A stretch of DNA of 64,000 bases from Streptococcus sp. S784/96/1. Lineage in GTDB: Bacteria; Bacillota; Bacilli; Lactobacillales; Streptococcaceae. The position numbers and the translations under genes are program-made. A model generated the notes under the pieces. That model was not told the DNA's origin. It did not search any database and was given only the letters and a program-made list of their open reading frames with translations. Below, in pieces: positions 1 to 9,672 of the stretch. The stretch lies in contig NZ_CACVCC010000007.1 of the NCBI RefSeq assembly GCF_902729355.1, positions 1 through 64,000 on the forward strand, written 5' to 3'. Every line of letters starts with the position of its first letter. Within the stretch, counting starts at the first letter, position 1.

Positions 1-21
1 TCAAGACAAAGAGGTAATACC

Positions 22-1223
22 ATGCGAGTTGTATTTGGGATTGAGGTGAATAAAGCAAGTTCGGAAGTGGCTATGTTAGTCAATGGTGATAAGGTTCATG
101 GCTACACTATGCCTAATGATTCTATCGTATTCAATCGGCTACTTGGTGACTTGAAAACCGTCCAAAATCCTGAGATTGTCTTCGAAGCAACAGGCGTCTA
201 TTCTCATCGCCTTCAAGCCTTTCTTGAGGACAATGGCTAGGCTTATGCACGGTTAAATCCTCTCGAAGCTAAAAAGCAACTAGACAGCTTACGTGTCCGT
301 AAAACAGACAAAATTGACGCTGAAAAATTGGCTCAGTCTCAGTTTGTGCTGAATCATAAACCAACTTACGTCCAAGAGGAAGTCTATCAAGAGTTACGTG
401 ATTTAAGCCGATTCTATCAGAACCTGACAGAAGATATCGTTCGAACTAAGAACCGTCTCCACAAGGTCTTGCAAGTCACTTTCCCAGAGTTGGAAAGCCT
501 CTTGTCAACACCAACTGGTGAACAATACTGGAACTTAGTCACAGCTTTTCCTTGTAAGGAAATGGTGCTTGAGTTGAGTAGTGATGAGTTATCACATGTC
601 ATTTGAAACTCGACATCAAAACGTATCTCTGACAAGCGTGTGACTTATTTGGCTGAGAAGCTTACTGAACTCGCTAAACAGTCCTACTGTGCTGTCAAGA
701 AAACCTCTCCTGTATTGAAGAGGTTCGTTATTATGCGCAAGAACTGCTTCGACTTTCTGGACGCAGACAAGTGGTTTTAGACATTATGGTATCCCTAGCT
801 CAGCCTTTACCTGAATACGATATCTTACTGTCTCTCCCTGGTATCGCAGAAACAACAGCGACTTCTATCATTGGCGAATTGGGAGATATTCGTCGGTTTC
901 AGTCTGCCAATCAAATCAATGCTTTTATCGGGATTGATCTCAGACACTATGAATCTGGGAACTTTCTTGCCAAGGAACACATCACCAAACGAGGGAATCC
1001 TTATGCCAGAAAGATTCTCTTCAAGTGTATTCACACCATCGCTTCAGCTAGCCACACTAATCCTTGTCACATCGCAGACTTCTATGAGAAACGAAAAAGA
1101 CAATCGCAAATAGCTTCAACTAAGCCACATACGATTGCCTCTATACATCGCCTCATAAGGACAATGTATTACCTCATAACGCATAACAAACTTTACGATT
1201 ACACTTTGACCCAAAATCAATAA
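22..1223 (+). pseudogene. IS110-family transposase, inactivated
   Basis: Three reading-frame pieces together spell one IS110-type (DEDD) transposase of about 400 residues. The N-terminal RuvC-like part starts at the ATG at 22 and reads FGIEVNKASSEVAMLV, where family members usually have Asp in place of the Glu. An in-frame TAG lies at 238-240 and an in-frame TGA at 604-606. A frameshift near 705-715 moves the reading frame to the C-terminal transposase_20 part, which contains LPGIAETTATSIIGELGDI and a helix-hairpin-helix-like stretch and ends at 1223. Two stops, a frameshift and the altered first acidic residue make it dead. It lies downstream of rplQ on the opposite strand. IS110 elements lack long terminal inverted repeats, and I could not set the element's ends. 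Confidence 0.9.
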
Positions 1224-1693
1224 AGTTGTTTATGCCATACTATTCTAATACCTTATTTTAAAAAAAGCTAGATAAGGTGTTCCTTTTGTGTACACTTTTA
1301 TCGCTGCTTAGCACAGAAAAAGAGGACAATAACTGATTGTTAGTTGCTGCTCTCAAATTATTTTTGCTTTAAACCCTTGGTAGGCTTGACAAATGGTAGA
1401 AGAAGAGAAGAGAAGAGAAGAGAAGAGAAGACGAATCTCGTCTTTAACTATAAGTCACTCACTACAGTTGACAAAGAGCTCAAAGAGTCACAAAGAGCTA
1501 AATTACAGAACTCAAAAAACGCCTGCTTACGAAGTGGTTCTAAAACTAGAAACACTTCGTAAACAAGCGTTGACTTGCTATTTTTTTCATCATATGATGA
1601 GTGTTCCCGCTAGGAAAATTCCTAGCGGTAGACCAGAGCTAGACTAAGAAAGTTTCCTTTCCATCATCATAACACTCAACAAAATTGATGATT
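1224..1693. other. Gene-free stretch between IS110 remnant and rplQ
   Basis: No credible gene. The stretch holds six perfect tandem copies of AGAAG (1401-1430), a hairpin with 10-bp arms TTACGAAGTG/CACTTCGTAA (1527-1562) followed by a T-run at 1581-1587, the 12-bp palindrome CATCATATGATG (1588-1599), and a near-perfect palindrome with arms CCGCTAGGAA/TTCCTAGCGG (1607-1628). The hairpins probably end transcription coming out of rplQ or from the insertion element, but no canonical rplQ terminator with a U-run was found. Confidence 0.6.
1401..1430. repeat. Pentanucleotide tandem repeat (AGAAG)x6
   Basis: Six uninterrupted AGAAG units. Short open frames run through it on the plus strand, but none has a ribosome binding site or recognisable product. 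It is treated as non-coding microsatellite sequence beside the decayed insertion element. Confidence 0.8.
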
Positions 1694-2080
1694 TTATACT
1701 AATTCGATGATAGCCATTGGGGCTGCATCACCACGACGTGGTTCAGTTTTAAGGATACGTGTGTATCCACCGTTACGTTCTGCATAACGAGGTGCGATTT
1801 CTGAGAAAAGTTTTTGAAGAGCAGTTGTTGATGTGTATTTATCAGTTGCTTCATCATAGTTTTCTGATGCAATTTCGTTACGAACAAATGCTGCTGCTTG
1901 TCGACGCGCGTGTAAATCACCACGTTTACCAAGAGTAATCATTTTTTCAACGGTTTTACGAATTTCTTTCGCACGAGCTTCAGTAGTCACGATTGATTCA
2001 TTGATCAAAAGGTCTGTTGTCAAATCGCGCAACATTGCTTTACGTTGTGAGCTAGTGCGTCCAAGTTTACGGTAAGCCAT
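1694..2080 (-). CDS. rplQ: 50S ribosomal protein L17
   Basis: Large-subunit protein L17, 128 residues, the usual bacterial length. The N-terminal [20 protein letters not shown] is diagnostic for the family. In the ribosome it binds 23S rRNA near the peptide exit side. It is the last gene of the alpha operon, 14 nt after rpoA, with an AGGAGG-type site ahead of the ATG. The decayed IS110 transposase lies downstream on the other strand. Confidence 0.97.
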   Translation of the reverse strand: MAYRKLGRTSSQRKAMLRDLTTDLLINESIVTTEARAKEIRKTVEKMITLGKRGDLHARRQAAAFVRNEIASENYDEATDKYTSTTALQKLFSEIAPRYAERNGGYTRILKTEPRRGDAAPMAIIELV

Positions 2081-2094
2081 GTGTTCCTCCTCTA

Positions 2095-3033
2095 TTATTT
2101 ATCGTTTTTTAATCCAAGACCAAGGTCATGTAATTTCACCTTGACTTCTTCAAGGCTCTTACGTCCAAGGTTGCGGACCTTCATCATTTCAGGCTCTGTT
2201 TTCTCTGTCAAATCAAGTACAGTATTGATACCTGCACGTTTCAAACAGTTATAAGAGCGCACTGACAAATCAAGTTCTTCGATTGTTCGGTCAAGCACTT
2301 TGTCATCTGAAACCTTTTCTACTTCTTTCATTACATCTGTAGCTTTAGCCACTTCTGTCAAATCAGTAAAGAGATTTAGGTGTTCAATCAAGACACGAGC
2401 TGAAAGACCTAGGGCATCTTCAGGTATGATTGTGCCATTTGTCATGATTTCAATGGTTAATTTATCAAAGCCATCATTGCTACCAACACGAGCTGGTTCA
2501 ACCTGGTAATTAACCTTTTTAACTGGTGTGTAGATTGAATCTACTGCCAGAGTCCCAACAGGTAAATCTTCACGTTTGTTTTGCTCAGCAGGAACATAAC
2601 CACGTTTTTTTGCAACTGTCATAGTTGCTTTCATGGTTGCGCCTTCAGCAATGGTGAAAAGATAGTGGTCAGGATTCACAATTTCAATATCACTGTCCGT
2701 TAATATGTCACCTGCTGTTACTTCAGCTGGACCTACAACATCAAGTTCAATAGTTTTTTCGTCTTCGACGTGTGATTTTACAGCAAGCCCTTTAATATTA
2801 AGGATGATTTGCATAACATCTTCACGGACACCTTTAATTGTATCAAATTCGTGGAGAACACCATCAATCTTGATGGATGTTACTGCTGCACCTGGAAGAG
2901 ATGACAAGAGTACACGACGTAAAGAGTTACCAAGAGTTGTACCGTAGCCACGCTCTAGTGGTTCGATAACAAACTTGCCATAATCTTTTGTTTCATCAAT
3001 TTTTGTTATTATTGGTTTTTCAAACTCAATCAT
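2095..3033 (-). CDS. rpoA: DNA-directed RNA polymerase subunit alpha
   Basis: Alpha subunit of RNA polymerase, 312 residues, full length. Residues about 1-230 form the dimerising N-terminal domain ([20 protein letters not shown]). A flexible linker follows, then a C-terminal DNA- and activator-binding domain from about 245 ([17 protein letters not shown], then the helix-hairpin-helix [12 protein letters not shown]). It assembles beta and beta-prime and contacts UP elements. It lies in the alpha operon between rpsK (46 nt upstream) and rplQ (14 nt downstream), as in other streptococci. Confidence 0.98.
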   Translation of the reverse strand: MIEFEKPIITKIDETKDYGKFVIEPLERGYGTTLGNSLRRVLLSSLPGAAVTSIKIDGVLHEFDTIKGVREDVMQIILNIKGLAVKSHVEDEKTIELDVVGPAEVTAGDILTDSDIEIVNPDHYLFTIAEGATMKATMTVAKKRGYVPAEQNKREDLPVGTLAVDSIYTPVKKVNYQVEPARVGSNDGFDKLTIEIMTNGTIIPEDALGLSARVLIEHLNLFTDLTEVAKATDVMKEVEKVSDDKVLDRTIEELDLSVRSYNCLKRAGINTVLDLTEKTEPEMMKVRNLGRKSLEEVKVKLHDLGLGLKNDK

Positions 3034-3079
3034 TTAGTTACTCCCTCGAAACGAATCTTGTGTAGTTTAGTTATTATGA

Positions 3080-3463
3080 TTACACACGACGACGTTTTGG
3101 AGGACGAGCACCATTGTGTGGCACAGGAGTCACATCGCGGATTGCAGTTACTTCAAGACCAGCAGCAGCAAGTGCACGAATAGCAGACTCACGACCTGAA
3201 CCTGGACCTTTTACAGTAACTTCAACTGTTTTAAGACCGTGTTCTTGTGCAGATTTAGCAGCAGCTTCAGCAGCCATTTGAGCAGCGAATGGTGTAGATT
3301 TACGAGAACCTTTGAAACCAAGAGCACCAGCTGATGACCAAGCAAGAGCGTTACCATGCACATCTGTAATCATAACAATAGTGTTATTAAATGTAGCGTG
3401 AATGTGAGCAACACCAGATTCGATGTTCTTTTTCACACGACGTTTACGTGTTGGTTTAGCCAA
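3080..3463 (-). CDS. rpsK: 30S ribosomal protein S11
   Basis: Platform protein of the small subunit, 127 residues. The glycine-rich [20 protein letters not shown] and the basic tail [11 protein letters not shown] form the S11 signature. It contacts 16S rRNA near the mRNA exit region and pairs with S18 and S21. Second-last ribosomal gene before rpoA, 27 nt after rpsM, with an AGGAGG ribosome binding site. Confidence 0.97.
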
Positions 3464-3490
3464 GATTTTTACCTCCTATTTTATTTTTGA

Positions 3491-3856
3491 TTATTTTTTC
3501 TTACCAGCAATCGCAACAGCTTTACCTTTACGAGTGCGAGCATTGTTTTTAGTGTTTTGTCCACGAACTGGCAAACCACGACGGTGACGGATACCACGGT
3601 ATGAACCGATTTCCATCAAACGTTTGATGTTAAGGTTGACTTCACGACGAAGGTCACCTTCAACTTTGATTGAATCCACTTCACGACGGATAGCATCCTC
3701 TTGATCAGATGTCAAATCTTTAACGCGGATATCTTCAGAAATTCCAGCAGCTGCTAAGATTTTCTTAGATGTCGCAAGACCGATACCATAGACATAAGTC
3801 AATGAGATTACTACACGTTTGTCATTTGGAATATCAACTCCAGCAATACGAGCCAT
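3491..3856 (-). CDS. rpsM: 30S ribosomal protein S13
   Basis: Small-subunit head protein, 121 residues, typical length. It starts [16 protein letters not shown] and carries the signature [14 protein letters not shown] plus a lysine/arginine-rich tail that reaches the P-site tRNA. It forms part of the intersubunit bridge to L5. It follows rpmJ by 17 nt in the alpha operon. Confidence 0.97.
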   Translation of the reverse strand: MARIAGVDIPNDKRVVISLTYVYGIGLATSKKILAAAGISEDIRVKDLTSDQEDAIRREVDSIKVEGDLRREVNLNIKRLMEIGSYRGIRHRRGLPVRGQNTKNNARTRKGKAVAIAGKKK

Positions 3857-3873
3857 GTTTTCTCCTTTCTATC

Positions 3874-3990
3874 TTATCCTTGACGTTGTTTGTGTTTTGG
3901 ATTTGTTGGACAAATAACCATAACACGACCGTTACGACGAATAACTTTGCAGTATTCGCAAATTGGTTTAACCGATGGTCTTACCTTCAT
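3874..3990 (-). CDS. rpmJ: 50S ribosomal protein L36 (zinc-ribbon form)
   Basis: A 38-codon gene found by reading the infA-rpsM gap. It starts [15 protein letters not shown] and keeps the zinc ligands Cys11, Cys14, Cys27 and His33, so this is the C+ form of L36 that depends on zinc. The small protein stabilises 23S rRNA domain VI. Its place between infA (26 nt upstream) and rpsM (17 nt downstream) is the standard Firmicute order. The ribosome binding site is GGAGGG, before the ATG at 3990. Confidence 0.96.
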
Positions 3991-4016
3991 GTTCTAATCC
4001 CTCCAATTATTTCGAA

Positions 4017-4235
4017 TTATTTAAAGCGGTATGTGATGCGTCCACGTGTTAAATCATATGGACTGAGCTCAACTGTAACACGGTCACCGACCAAAATTCG
4101 AATGTAATTTTTGCGAATTTTACCTGATACAGTAGCAAGAACTTGATGTCCATTCTCGAGTTCAACCGTAAACATTGCATTAGGCATGGTTTCAACCACC
4201 TTACCTTCAATTTCAATCACGTCTTCTTTTGCCAC
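4017..4235 (-). CDS. infA: Translation initiation factor IF-1
   Basis: IF-1 of 72 residues, a single OB fold that blocks the A site during 30S initiation complex assembly. The protein begins (f)[12 protein letters not shown] and ends RGRITYRFK, as in other streptococci. I chose the GTG at 4235 because it matches the family N-terminus and has an AGGGGG site 9 nt upstream. An ATG further upstream would add a non-conserved tail that includes the leader hairpin. It has its own promoter after adk. Confidence 0.95.
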   Translation of the reverse strand: MAKEDVIEIEGKVVETMPNAMFTVELENGHQVLATVSGKIRKNYIRILVGDRVTVELSPYDLTRGRITYRFK

Positions 4236-4267
4236 GCAAAAGCACCCCCTAAATTTCGATTTGATGT

Positions 4268-4283
4268 CCTCTGAGCACAGAGG
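4268..4283 (-). promoter_or_regulatory. infA leader hairpin
   Basis: Perfect 6-bp inverted repeat CCTCTG/CAGAGG with a four-base loop in the predicted infA 5' untranslated region, about 33 nt ahead of the GTG start. It may stabilise the leader or modulate initiation; the role is inferred. Confidence 0.5.
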
Positions 4284-4308
4284 TAACAATTATAAGTCAG
4301 ACTAAGCT

Positions 4309-4337
4309 ATTATATCATGAGTTTAATCAGTATGCAA
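4309..4337 (-). promoter_or_regulatory. Promoter for infA-rpmJ-rpsM-rpsK-rpoA-rplQ
   Basis: Sigma-A type promoter read on the minus strand: -35 TTGCAT (4332-4337), 17-bp spacer, -10 TATAAT (4309-4314). It lies between adk and infA and gives a leader of about 65-70 nt, so the alpha operon can be expressed apart from secY-adk. Confidence 0.75.
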
Positions 4338-4350
4338 GTGACATTATCCA

Positions 4351-4992
4351 TTATTTTAGAGATGAAATCACTTTCTCTACATCGGCAAAAACAGAATCAA
4401 TTGCTTGATTACCTTGAATATCATGAACAAGTTTTTTCGCACGATAGTGAGCAAGAATTGGTTCTCCTTGAGCAATGTTAACATCTAGACGACGTTTTAC
4501 TGTTTCAGGCTTATCATCTTCACGTTGATAATAGTCTTCTTCGTTGTAATCACCAGCTGGTGGATTGAAAACTTTATGGAAAGTTTCACCTGTGACTTTA
4601 TGGATAATACGCCCGCTAAGACGTTCCAAGAGACTGTCCGGATCAACTTCAATATTAATAACACCGTCAAGTGTGATGTCAAGATCTGCTAACGCTTTGT
4701 CCAAAGCATATGCTTGTTCAATAGTACGTGGATAGCCATCAAGTAAGAAGCCCTTTTCTGCGATATCGTCTTGTGCAAGACGTTCCTTAACAATGCCATT
4801 AGTCACTTCATCTGGAACCAACTCACCTTTGTCAATATATGACTTGGCAAGTTTGCCCATTTCAGTTTGGTTGGCCATTGCTGCACGGAACATATCTCCA
4901 GTAGAAATATGCGCCACACCAAAGCGCTCAACAATTTTAGCTGCCTGAGTACCTTTACCGGCACCTGGTAAGCCCATAATCAAAAGATTCAT
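4351..4992 (-). CDS. adk: Adenylate kinase
   Basis: Converts AMP and ATP to two ADP and sets the cell's adenylate pool. Full length, 213 residues. The P-loop [10 protein letters not shown] is at residues 7-16, the AMP-binding segment STGDMFRAA follows near 30, and the LID region lies around 120-165. The LID carries no four-cysteine zinc site, as in other streptococcal and Gram-negative-type short LIDs. It follows secY after a 227-bp gap containing a terminator-like hairpin and a PerR-like box, so it is probably transcribed from its own promoter too. Confidence 0.97.
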   Translation of the reverse strand: MNLLIMGLPGAGKGTQAAKIVERFGVAHISTGDMFRAAMANQTEMGKLAKSYIDKGELVPDEVTNGIVKERLAQDDIAEKGFLLDGYPRTIEQAYALDKALADLDITLDGVINIEVDPDSLLERLSGRIIHKVTGETFHKVFNPPAGDYNEEDYYQREDDKPETVKRRLDVNIAQGEPILAHYRAKKLVHDIQGNQAIDSVFADVEKVISSLK

Positions 4993-5064
4993 GAGTTTCT
5001 CCTTTTATTTATATGATATAAAGTTTCTTAAAGATGTTGTCCTCATTGTTATTAAACTCAACTC

Positions 5065-5079
5065 TTAGAATGATTCTCA
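5065..5079. promoter_or_regulatory. PerR/Fur-type operator candidate upstream of adk
   Basis: TTAGAATGATTCTCA is a 7-1-7 inverted repeat differing at one base from the streptococcal PerR-box pattern TTAGAATnATTCTAA. It lies about 75 bp upstream of the adk ATG, in the secY-adk gap. Function is inferred from the motif only. Confidence 0.4.
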
Positions 5080-5166
5080 TTAATAAATTTAGTTTTTATA
5101 TGTTAAATTTGGACAACTTTATTTTGTTTTCACATAAATTTGCCAGGTTTGACAAACTTATCTAAA

Positions 5167-5209
5167 AACAAAATAGAAGAATAGGGAAATCCCTATCCTC
5201 AATTTTGTT
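5167..5209 (-). terminator. Hairpin terminator after secY
   Basis: A long stem with outer arms AACAAAAT/ATTTTGTT and inner arms around GGATAGGG/CCCTATTC lies immediately after the secY stop, followed on the minus strand by TTTTGTTTTT. It should end or attenuate the S10-spc transcript before adk. Confidence 0.65.
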
Positions 5210-5219
5210 TGCAAAGCGT

Positions 5220-6527
5220 TTAATCTTCAATGTTCATAAAACCAGAATACTTTCTCTTAAGTAAGTAACCCTCTAGCTGTTTCATTCCTTCGATAGCTGT
5301 TGAAATTAGGATAAGAAGACTTGTTCCTCCTAGAGCCACACCCGCTGATAAGCCATACAATTGTTGGGCCAAGATTGGACTCAAGGCAACAAAGGCTAAG
5401 AAGATAGCTCCTAAAGTTGCCAATTTTTTAAGCAAGCGAGTGAGGTATTGCTCAGTCTCTCGACCTGGGCGAACTTTTGGAATATAAGAAGCATTCTTTT
5501 GTAGATTTTCAGCTGTTTTTTCTGGATTAACCTGAACAAAAGTATAAAAGAATGAGAACACAACAATCAAAATTGCATAAACTACCATCCCAACAGATGT
5601 TCGATAGTCAAATGCTGACTGTACAGATGATAACCAAGGCAAATTCCACCCTTGACTTTGGACAAAAGGAATTATAGTACTTGGAAGTGCTGTAATCGAA
5701 CTTGCAAAGATAACAGGAATAACTCCTGCAGGGTTAATTTTTAACGGTAGGTATGAGCTCGTTGAAGCTCCTTTTGTAAGTTTAGTATACTGGATTGGAA
5801 TCTTGTACTCCGCTTGTTGAACAAAGGTCGTGAAGAAGATAATGATGAGCGCTGCAACAATAAAGCCTACAATAAAGAGGTATGAACTTTGTAAATCGCT
5901 CGAACGAACGTTGACAAAGTAATCTTCATAAATACTTGAAAATGTATTTGGTAAAGCAGAGACGATACCGGAAAAGATAATCATTGAAACGCCATTACCA
6001 AAACCTTTATCTGTGATTTGCTCCCCAAGCCATGTTACAACTACACTACCAGTTGTTAAGATTGCACCAATTAGGATGTAGGTTTGTGGATTTGGTGTCG
6101 GAACAAGCGCTACGCTTGATAGGGCATTAAATCCATAGGTGATACCAATTGATTGGAAAAAGGCTAAGAAGAGCGAGATATAGCGCGTCGCTTGATTTAA
6201 CTTACGACGTCCAACCTCACCTTGTTTACCCCATTCTACAAACTTTGGCAAAATATCCATTTGTAGCAATTGAACAACGATTGATGCCGTGATGTACGGG
6301 CTAACACCCAGAGAGAATACTGAAAAATTATTCATCGCATTCCCTGAAACAAGGTTCAACATGTTCAAGAATGGCAGATCACCTAATTGCTCCAGACTCT
6401 TTACATTTACACCAGGGACTGTAATATGAGTCCCTAGACGAAATACGAAAATAATAAAAATCGTAAATAAGATTTTTCTTCTAACGTGTTTCACCTTCAG
6501 CGCATCTTTTAATAATTTAAAGAACAT
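5220..6527 (-). CDS. secY: Protein translocase subunit SecY
   Basis: Channel subunit of the general secretion pathway, 435 residues with ten predicted membrane helices. SecY landmarks include the N-terminal HVRRKILFTIFIIFVFRLGTHI, the plug region near GNAMNNFSVFSLGVSPYITA, and the cytoplasmic loop with VRPGRETEQYL. It works with SecE, SecG and SecA to export proteins, here including the lipoprotein, sialidase and LPXTG precursors encoded in this window. Placed 14 nt after rplO in the spc operon. Confidence 0.97.
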   Translation of the reverse strand: MFFKLLKDALKVKHVRRKILFTIFIIFVFRLGTHITVPGVNVKSLEQLGDLPFLNMLNLVSGNAMNNFSVFSLGVSPYITASIVVQLLQMDILPKFVEWGKQGEVGRRKLNQATRYISLFLAFFQSIGITYGFNALSSVALVPTPNPQTYILIGAILTTGSVVVTWLGEQITDKGFGNGVSMIIFSGIVSALPNTFSSIYEDYFVNVRSSDLQSSYLFIVGFIVAALIIIFFTTFVQQAEYKIPIQYTKLTKGASTSSYLPLKINPAGVIPVIFASSITALPSTIIPFVQSQGWNLPWLSSVQSAFDYRTSVGMVVYAILIVVFSFFYTFVQVNPEKTAENLQKNASYIPKVRPGRETEQYLTRLLKKLATLGAIFLAFVALSPILAQQLYGLSAGVALGGTSLLILISTAIEGMKQLEGYLLKRKYSGFMNIED

Positions 6528-6541
6528 CTGAGTTACCTCGC

Positions 6542-6982
6542 TTAGATGACTTCGACTGAACCACCTTTTGCAGTGATTGCTGCTTCAGCAGATTTTGAGA
6601 ATTTAGCTGCTTTAACAGTCAATTTTTTAGTCAATTCGCCATTACCAAGGATTTTAACACCTGATTTTTCAGCGCGAACAATACCAGCTTCTTTAAGAAC
6701 AACTGGAGTTACTTCTGCACCATCTTCAAAGATGTTCAATTGGTCAAGGTTAACCAATGCGTATTCTTTAGCGTTGATGTTAGTGAAACCACGTTTTGGA
6801 AGACGACGGAACAATGGTGTTTGTCCACCTTCAAATCCAAGACGTACACCGCCACCTGAACGAGCTTTTTGACCTTTTTGACCACGGCCTGAAGTTTTAC
6901 CATTACCAGATGATGTACCACGACCAACACGGTTGCGAACTTTACGTGAACCTTCTGCAGGTTTTAATTCATGAAGTTTCAT
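6542..6982 (-). CDS. rplO: 50S ribosomal protein L15
   Basis: Large-subunit protein of 146 residues. The glycine-rich basic N-terminal region ([20 protein letters not shown]) threads into 23S rRNA, followed by the globular domain with [18 protein letters not shown]. Late assembly protein. Gap of 127 nt from rpmD, holding an imperfect hairpin near 7079-7100, and 14 nt to secY. Confidence 0.97.
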   Translation of the reverse strand: MKLHELKPAEGSRKVRNRVGRGTSSGNGKTSGRGQKGQKARSGGGVRLGFEGGQTPLFRRLPKRGFTNINAKEYALVNLDQLNIFEDGAEVTPVVLKEAGIVRAEKSGVKILGNGELTKKLTVKAAKFSKSAEAAITAKGGSVEVI

Positions 6983-7109
6983 TTATTTTTCTCCTTTTTA
7001 TGGGCATAATGCTAACGCTCCACCAGAGTGAAAAAGGACGCTCTAATGAAACTCGCCTATGCATATATTCAAGTTAAAGTCGCAGAAAATTCTACGACTT
7101 CAAAAGTTT

Positions 7110-7289
7110 TTAAACTTCTTCTACAGTTACCAAGTGAGAAATCGCGTTAACCATTCCACGAATAGCTGCGTTGTCTTCTTTAATAACTGAAGAATTTAAT
7201 TTACCAAGTCCAAGGGCAACAACTGTTTTACGTTGTGCAGGAATGCGTCCGATTGGAGACTTAGTCAAAGTAATTTTAATTTGAGCCAT
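7110..7289 (-). CDS. rpmD: 50S ribosomal protein L30
   Basis: A 59-codon gene read directly in the rpsE-rplO interval. It begins [20 protein letters not shown] and contains VVALGLGKL, the standard L30 pattern, and ends with the acidic VTVEEV. A small alpha/beta protein on the surface of the large subunit. It follows rpsE by 14 nt with an AAGGAG site. Confidence 0.95.
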   Translation of the reverse strand: MAQIKITLTKSPIGRIPAQRKTVVALGLGKLNSSVIKEDNAAIRGMVNAISHLVTVEEV

Positions 7290-7303
7290 GTTAATCTCCT
7301 TTC

Positions 7304-7798
7304 TTATGCCAAGTCAGAAACTGATACGCCACGAAGAGCTGCAACATCTTCAGCACGTTTCAATTGTTTCAAACCTTCAACAGTTGCGCGAACGATATTG
7401 ATTGGTGTGTTTGAACCAAGTGATTTAGACGTGATATCAGAGATACCAGCCAATTCAACAACGGCACGAACTGCACCACCAGCGGCAACCCCAGCACCTT
7501 CTACAGCAGGTTTCAACAATACTTTAGCTCCACCAAATTCTGAACGAACTTCGTGAGGAATTGTTGTACCAACCATCGGTACTTCGATAAGGTTTTTCTT
7601 AGCGTCCTCAACAGCTTTACGGATTGCTTCTGGAACTTCTTGAGCTTTACCAGTACCAAATCCAACACGGCCGTTACGGTCACCAACAACTACAAGAGCA
7701 GCGAAACGAAGACGACGTCCACCTTTTACAGTTTTCGATACGCGGTTGATACCAACCAAACGCTCTTCAAGTTCTACTGCATTATCTTTAAATGCCAT
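7304..7798 (-). CDS. rpsE: 30S ribosomal protein S5
   Basis: 164-residue S5. The double-stranded-RNA-binding-like N-terminal domain reads [21 protein letters not shown] and the C-terminal domain carries [19 protein letters not shown]. It lines the mRNA entry tunnel with S3 and S4 and affects decoding accuracy. Position between rplR (18 nt upstream) and rpmD is conserved. Confidence 0.97.
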   Translation of the reverse strand: MAFKDNAVELEERLVGINRVSKTVKGGRRLRFAALVVVGDRNGRVGFGTGKAQEVPEAIRKAVEDAKKNLIEVPMVGTTIPHEVRSEFGGAKVLLKPAVEGAGVAAGGAVRAVVELAGISDITSKSLGSNTPINIVRATVEGLKQLKRAEDVAALRGVSVSDLA

Positions 7799-7816
7799 TA
7801 TTAAGTGTCCTCCCTA

Positions 7817-8182
7817 TTAGAATTTCAATCCGTTTTCACGAGCTGAGTCAGCCAAAGCTTTCACACGTCCGTGATAGAGATAGCCACCGCGGTCGAACAC
7901 GACTTCAGTGATGCCTTTAGCAGCAGCACGTTCAGCAACGAGTTTACCGACAACAACGGCTTGTTCAGTTTTAGTTCCCTTAGAAACTTCTTTGTCAAGA
8001 GTTGATGCACTTGCGAGCGTTACACCCGCTACGTCATCAATTACTTGAGCGTAGATGCCTGTATTAGAACGGAAAATGTTCAAACGTGGGCGTTCTGCAG
8101 TTCCAGAGAGTTTTCCGCGTACTCGACGGTGACGTTTTTGGCGGAGTTTGTTTTTATCTGGTTTCGAAATCACAATTTTCAC
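7817..8182 (-). CDS. rplR: 50S ribosomal protein L18
   Basis: 5S rRNA-binding protein, 121 residues. The basic N-terminus [19 protein letters not shown] and the globular part with [23 protein letters not shown]-like ending are typical, with NGLKF here. It recruits 5S rRNA with L5 to the central protuberance. It follows rplF after a 95-nt gap. Confidence 0.97.
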   Translation of the reverse strand: MKIVISKPDKNKLRQKRHRRVRGKLSGTAERPRLNIFRSNTGIYAQVIDDVAGVTLASASTLDKEVSKGTKTEQAVVVGKLVAERAAAKGITEVVFDRGGYLYHGRVKALADSARENGLKF

Positions 8183-8277
8183 CTCTTAAAATTTTCTTTG
8201 TCTATTAAGACACTAGTAAAATTTTAGAGTATGACTGCCAACAAGAGAGAACTTCTTGCTGCGCTTGCCATAATCTA

Positions 8278-8814
8278 TTATTTACCAGTTTTACCTTCTT
8301 TACGGCGTACAAATTCACCAACGTAGCGGATACCTTTACCTTTATATGGTTCTGGTGCACGAAGACTACGGATGTAAGCAGCAGTTTGTCCAACAACTTC
8401 TTTGTTGATACCTTCAACAGTGATTGAGGTTGGATTTGCTAGTGTGAAAGTAATTCCTTCTGGAGCTTCCACTTCATCTTGGTGAGATTTACCAACAGAA
8501 AGTACAAGTTTTGTACCTTGAAGTTGAGCACGGTAACCAACCCCGCGCATTTCAAGTTCTTTTTTGAACCCTTCAGAAACACCAACAACCATGTTGTTCA
8601 AGTTTGCACGTGAAGTACCGTGGATTGTTTTCATTTCTTTTGAGTCATTTGGACGGTGAAGAGTTACTTCTGTTCCTTCAACACGGATCTCAATGTTTGT
8701 GTTGAATTCACGAGTTAATTCACCTTTAGGTCCTTTTACAGTTACCAAACCGTTGTCATTTTTGATTTCAACACCAGCTGGCAAGTTGATAACTTTATTA
8801 CCAATACGTGACAT
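8278..8814 (-). CDS. rplF: 50S ribosomal protein L6
   Basis: 178-residue L6 with two similar alpha/beta domains. The start [17 protein letters not shown] and the C-terminal signature [25 protein letters not shown] are clear. It sits near the factor-binding site of the large subunit. The 228-nt gap upstream, after rpsH, contains a copy of a hairpin-forming intergenic repeat. Confidence 0.97.
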   Translation of the reverse strand: MSRIGNKVINLPAGVEIKNDNGLVTVKGPKGELTREFNTNIEIRVEGTEVTLHRPNDSKEMKTIHGTSRANLNNMVVGVSEGFKKELEMRGVGYRAQLQGTKLVLSVGKSHQDEVEAPEGITFTLANPTSITVEGINKEVVGQTAAYIRSLRAPEPYKGKGIRYVGEFVRRKEGKTGK

Positions 8815-8930
8815 GTTTTTATTTTCTCCTGTTAAATTATCAAGCCGACTAGCGACTAGTTTTCACGGGGCGACTAACAAGTAGTCTTTAAAATTTGGTA
8901 GCTAGATACTCAACTTAACATTTATGCTAA

Positions 8931-9036
8931 ATTGAACACGAGCTATGGTCTCTGTGAAAAAGATAAATCCTCCTAGAACATAAATGTTCTTCGTCAGATT
9001 TCCTATTTTCACTTTGCCCATAACGCTCTTTGTATC
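8931..9036 (-). repeat. Intergenic palindromic repeat, copy 1 (rpsH-rplF)
   Basis: On the minus strand the element begins GATACAAAGAGCGTTATGG and contains GTGAAAATAGGAAATC, then an inner AGAACAT/ATGTTCT hairpin, then GATTTATCTTTTTCAC and CCATAGCTCGTGTTCAA. Outer and inner arms are self-complementary, so the transcript folds into one long stem. It is closely similar to 9538-9667 and related to 9673-9780. Confidence 0.75.
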
Positions 9037-9042
9037 TTGATT

Positions 9043-9441
9043 TTACCAAACGTAAGCAATAACTTCTCCACCAACGTTCTTTTGACGAGCTTCTTTATCT
9101 GTCAAAAGACCTTCTGATGTTGAGATGATTGCAATTCCAAGTCCATTAAGAACTTTTGGAAGATCCTCACGTTTAGTATAAACACGAAGACCTGGTTTTG
9201 AAACACGTTTCAAGTTAGTGATAACACGTTCACCGTTTTGTCCATATTTCAAGAATACACGAATAATCCCTTGTTTATCATCTTCGATGATTTCAACGTT
9301 TTTTACAAAACCTTCACGTTTAAGGATTTCAGCGATACCTTTTTTGATGTTTGACGCAGGTACTTCAAGTACTTCGTGACGTGCTTGGTTAGCATTACGA
9401 ATACGTGTCAAAAAGTCTGCAATAGGGTCAGTCATAACCAT
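9043..9441 (-). CDS. rpsH: 30S ribosomal protein S8
   Basis: 132-residue S8. It starts [20 protein letters not shown] and ends with the family signature [31 protein letters not shown] (shown here only to locate it near residues 101-132). It binds helix 21 of 16S rRNA and in many bacteria its own spc mRNA. Repeat elements flank it on both sides: 343 nt to rpsN and 228 nt to rplF. Confidence 0.96.
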   Translation of the reverse strand: MVMTDPIADFLTRIRNANQARHEVLEVPASNIKKGIAEILKREGFVKNVEIIEDDKQGIIRVFLKYGQNGERVITNLKRVSKPGLRVYTKREDLPKVLNGLGIAIISTSEGLLTDKEARQKNVGGEVIAYVW

Positions 9442-9537
9442 TTTAAATTTCTCCTCTTACTGGCAGTATGATTACTTCACTTACCAGTTAATGATGCCCG
9501 AAGGCGTGTATGCGTATGTATACATTCGCATTATTTG

Positions 9538-9667
9538 ATTTAAACTCGGGCTACGGCCTGTGTAAAAAAGAGGTTCTACCCTTTTAACGGGTGTAAATCT
9601 TCTTAGAGCACAAATGTTCTTCGTCAGATTTCCTATTTTCACTTAGTCCGTTACGCCCTTAGTATCA
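9538..9667 (-). repeat. Intergenic palindromic repeat, copy 2 (rpsN-rpsH)
   Basis: Closest relative of copy 1. The minus strand reads GATACTAAGGGCGTAACGG, GTGAAAATAGGAAATCTG, GAAGAACATTTGTGCTCT, then a short insert with the CCCGTTAAAAGGG hairpin, then GGCCGTAGCCCGAGTTTAAA. Outer arms pair across the element. Confidence 0.75.
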
Positions 9668-9672
9668 TATTA

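Noticed and set aside
1393-1647. Plus-strand frames over the AGAAG tract
   Set aside because: Low-complexity Glu/Arg runs produced by the tandem repeat, with no ribosome site or product.
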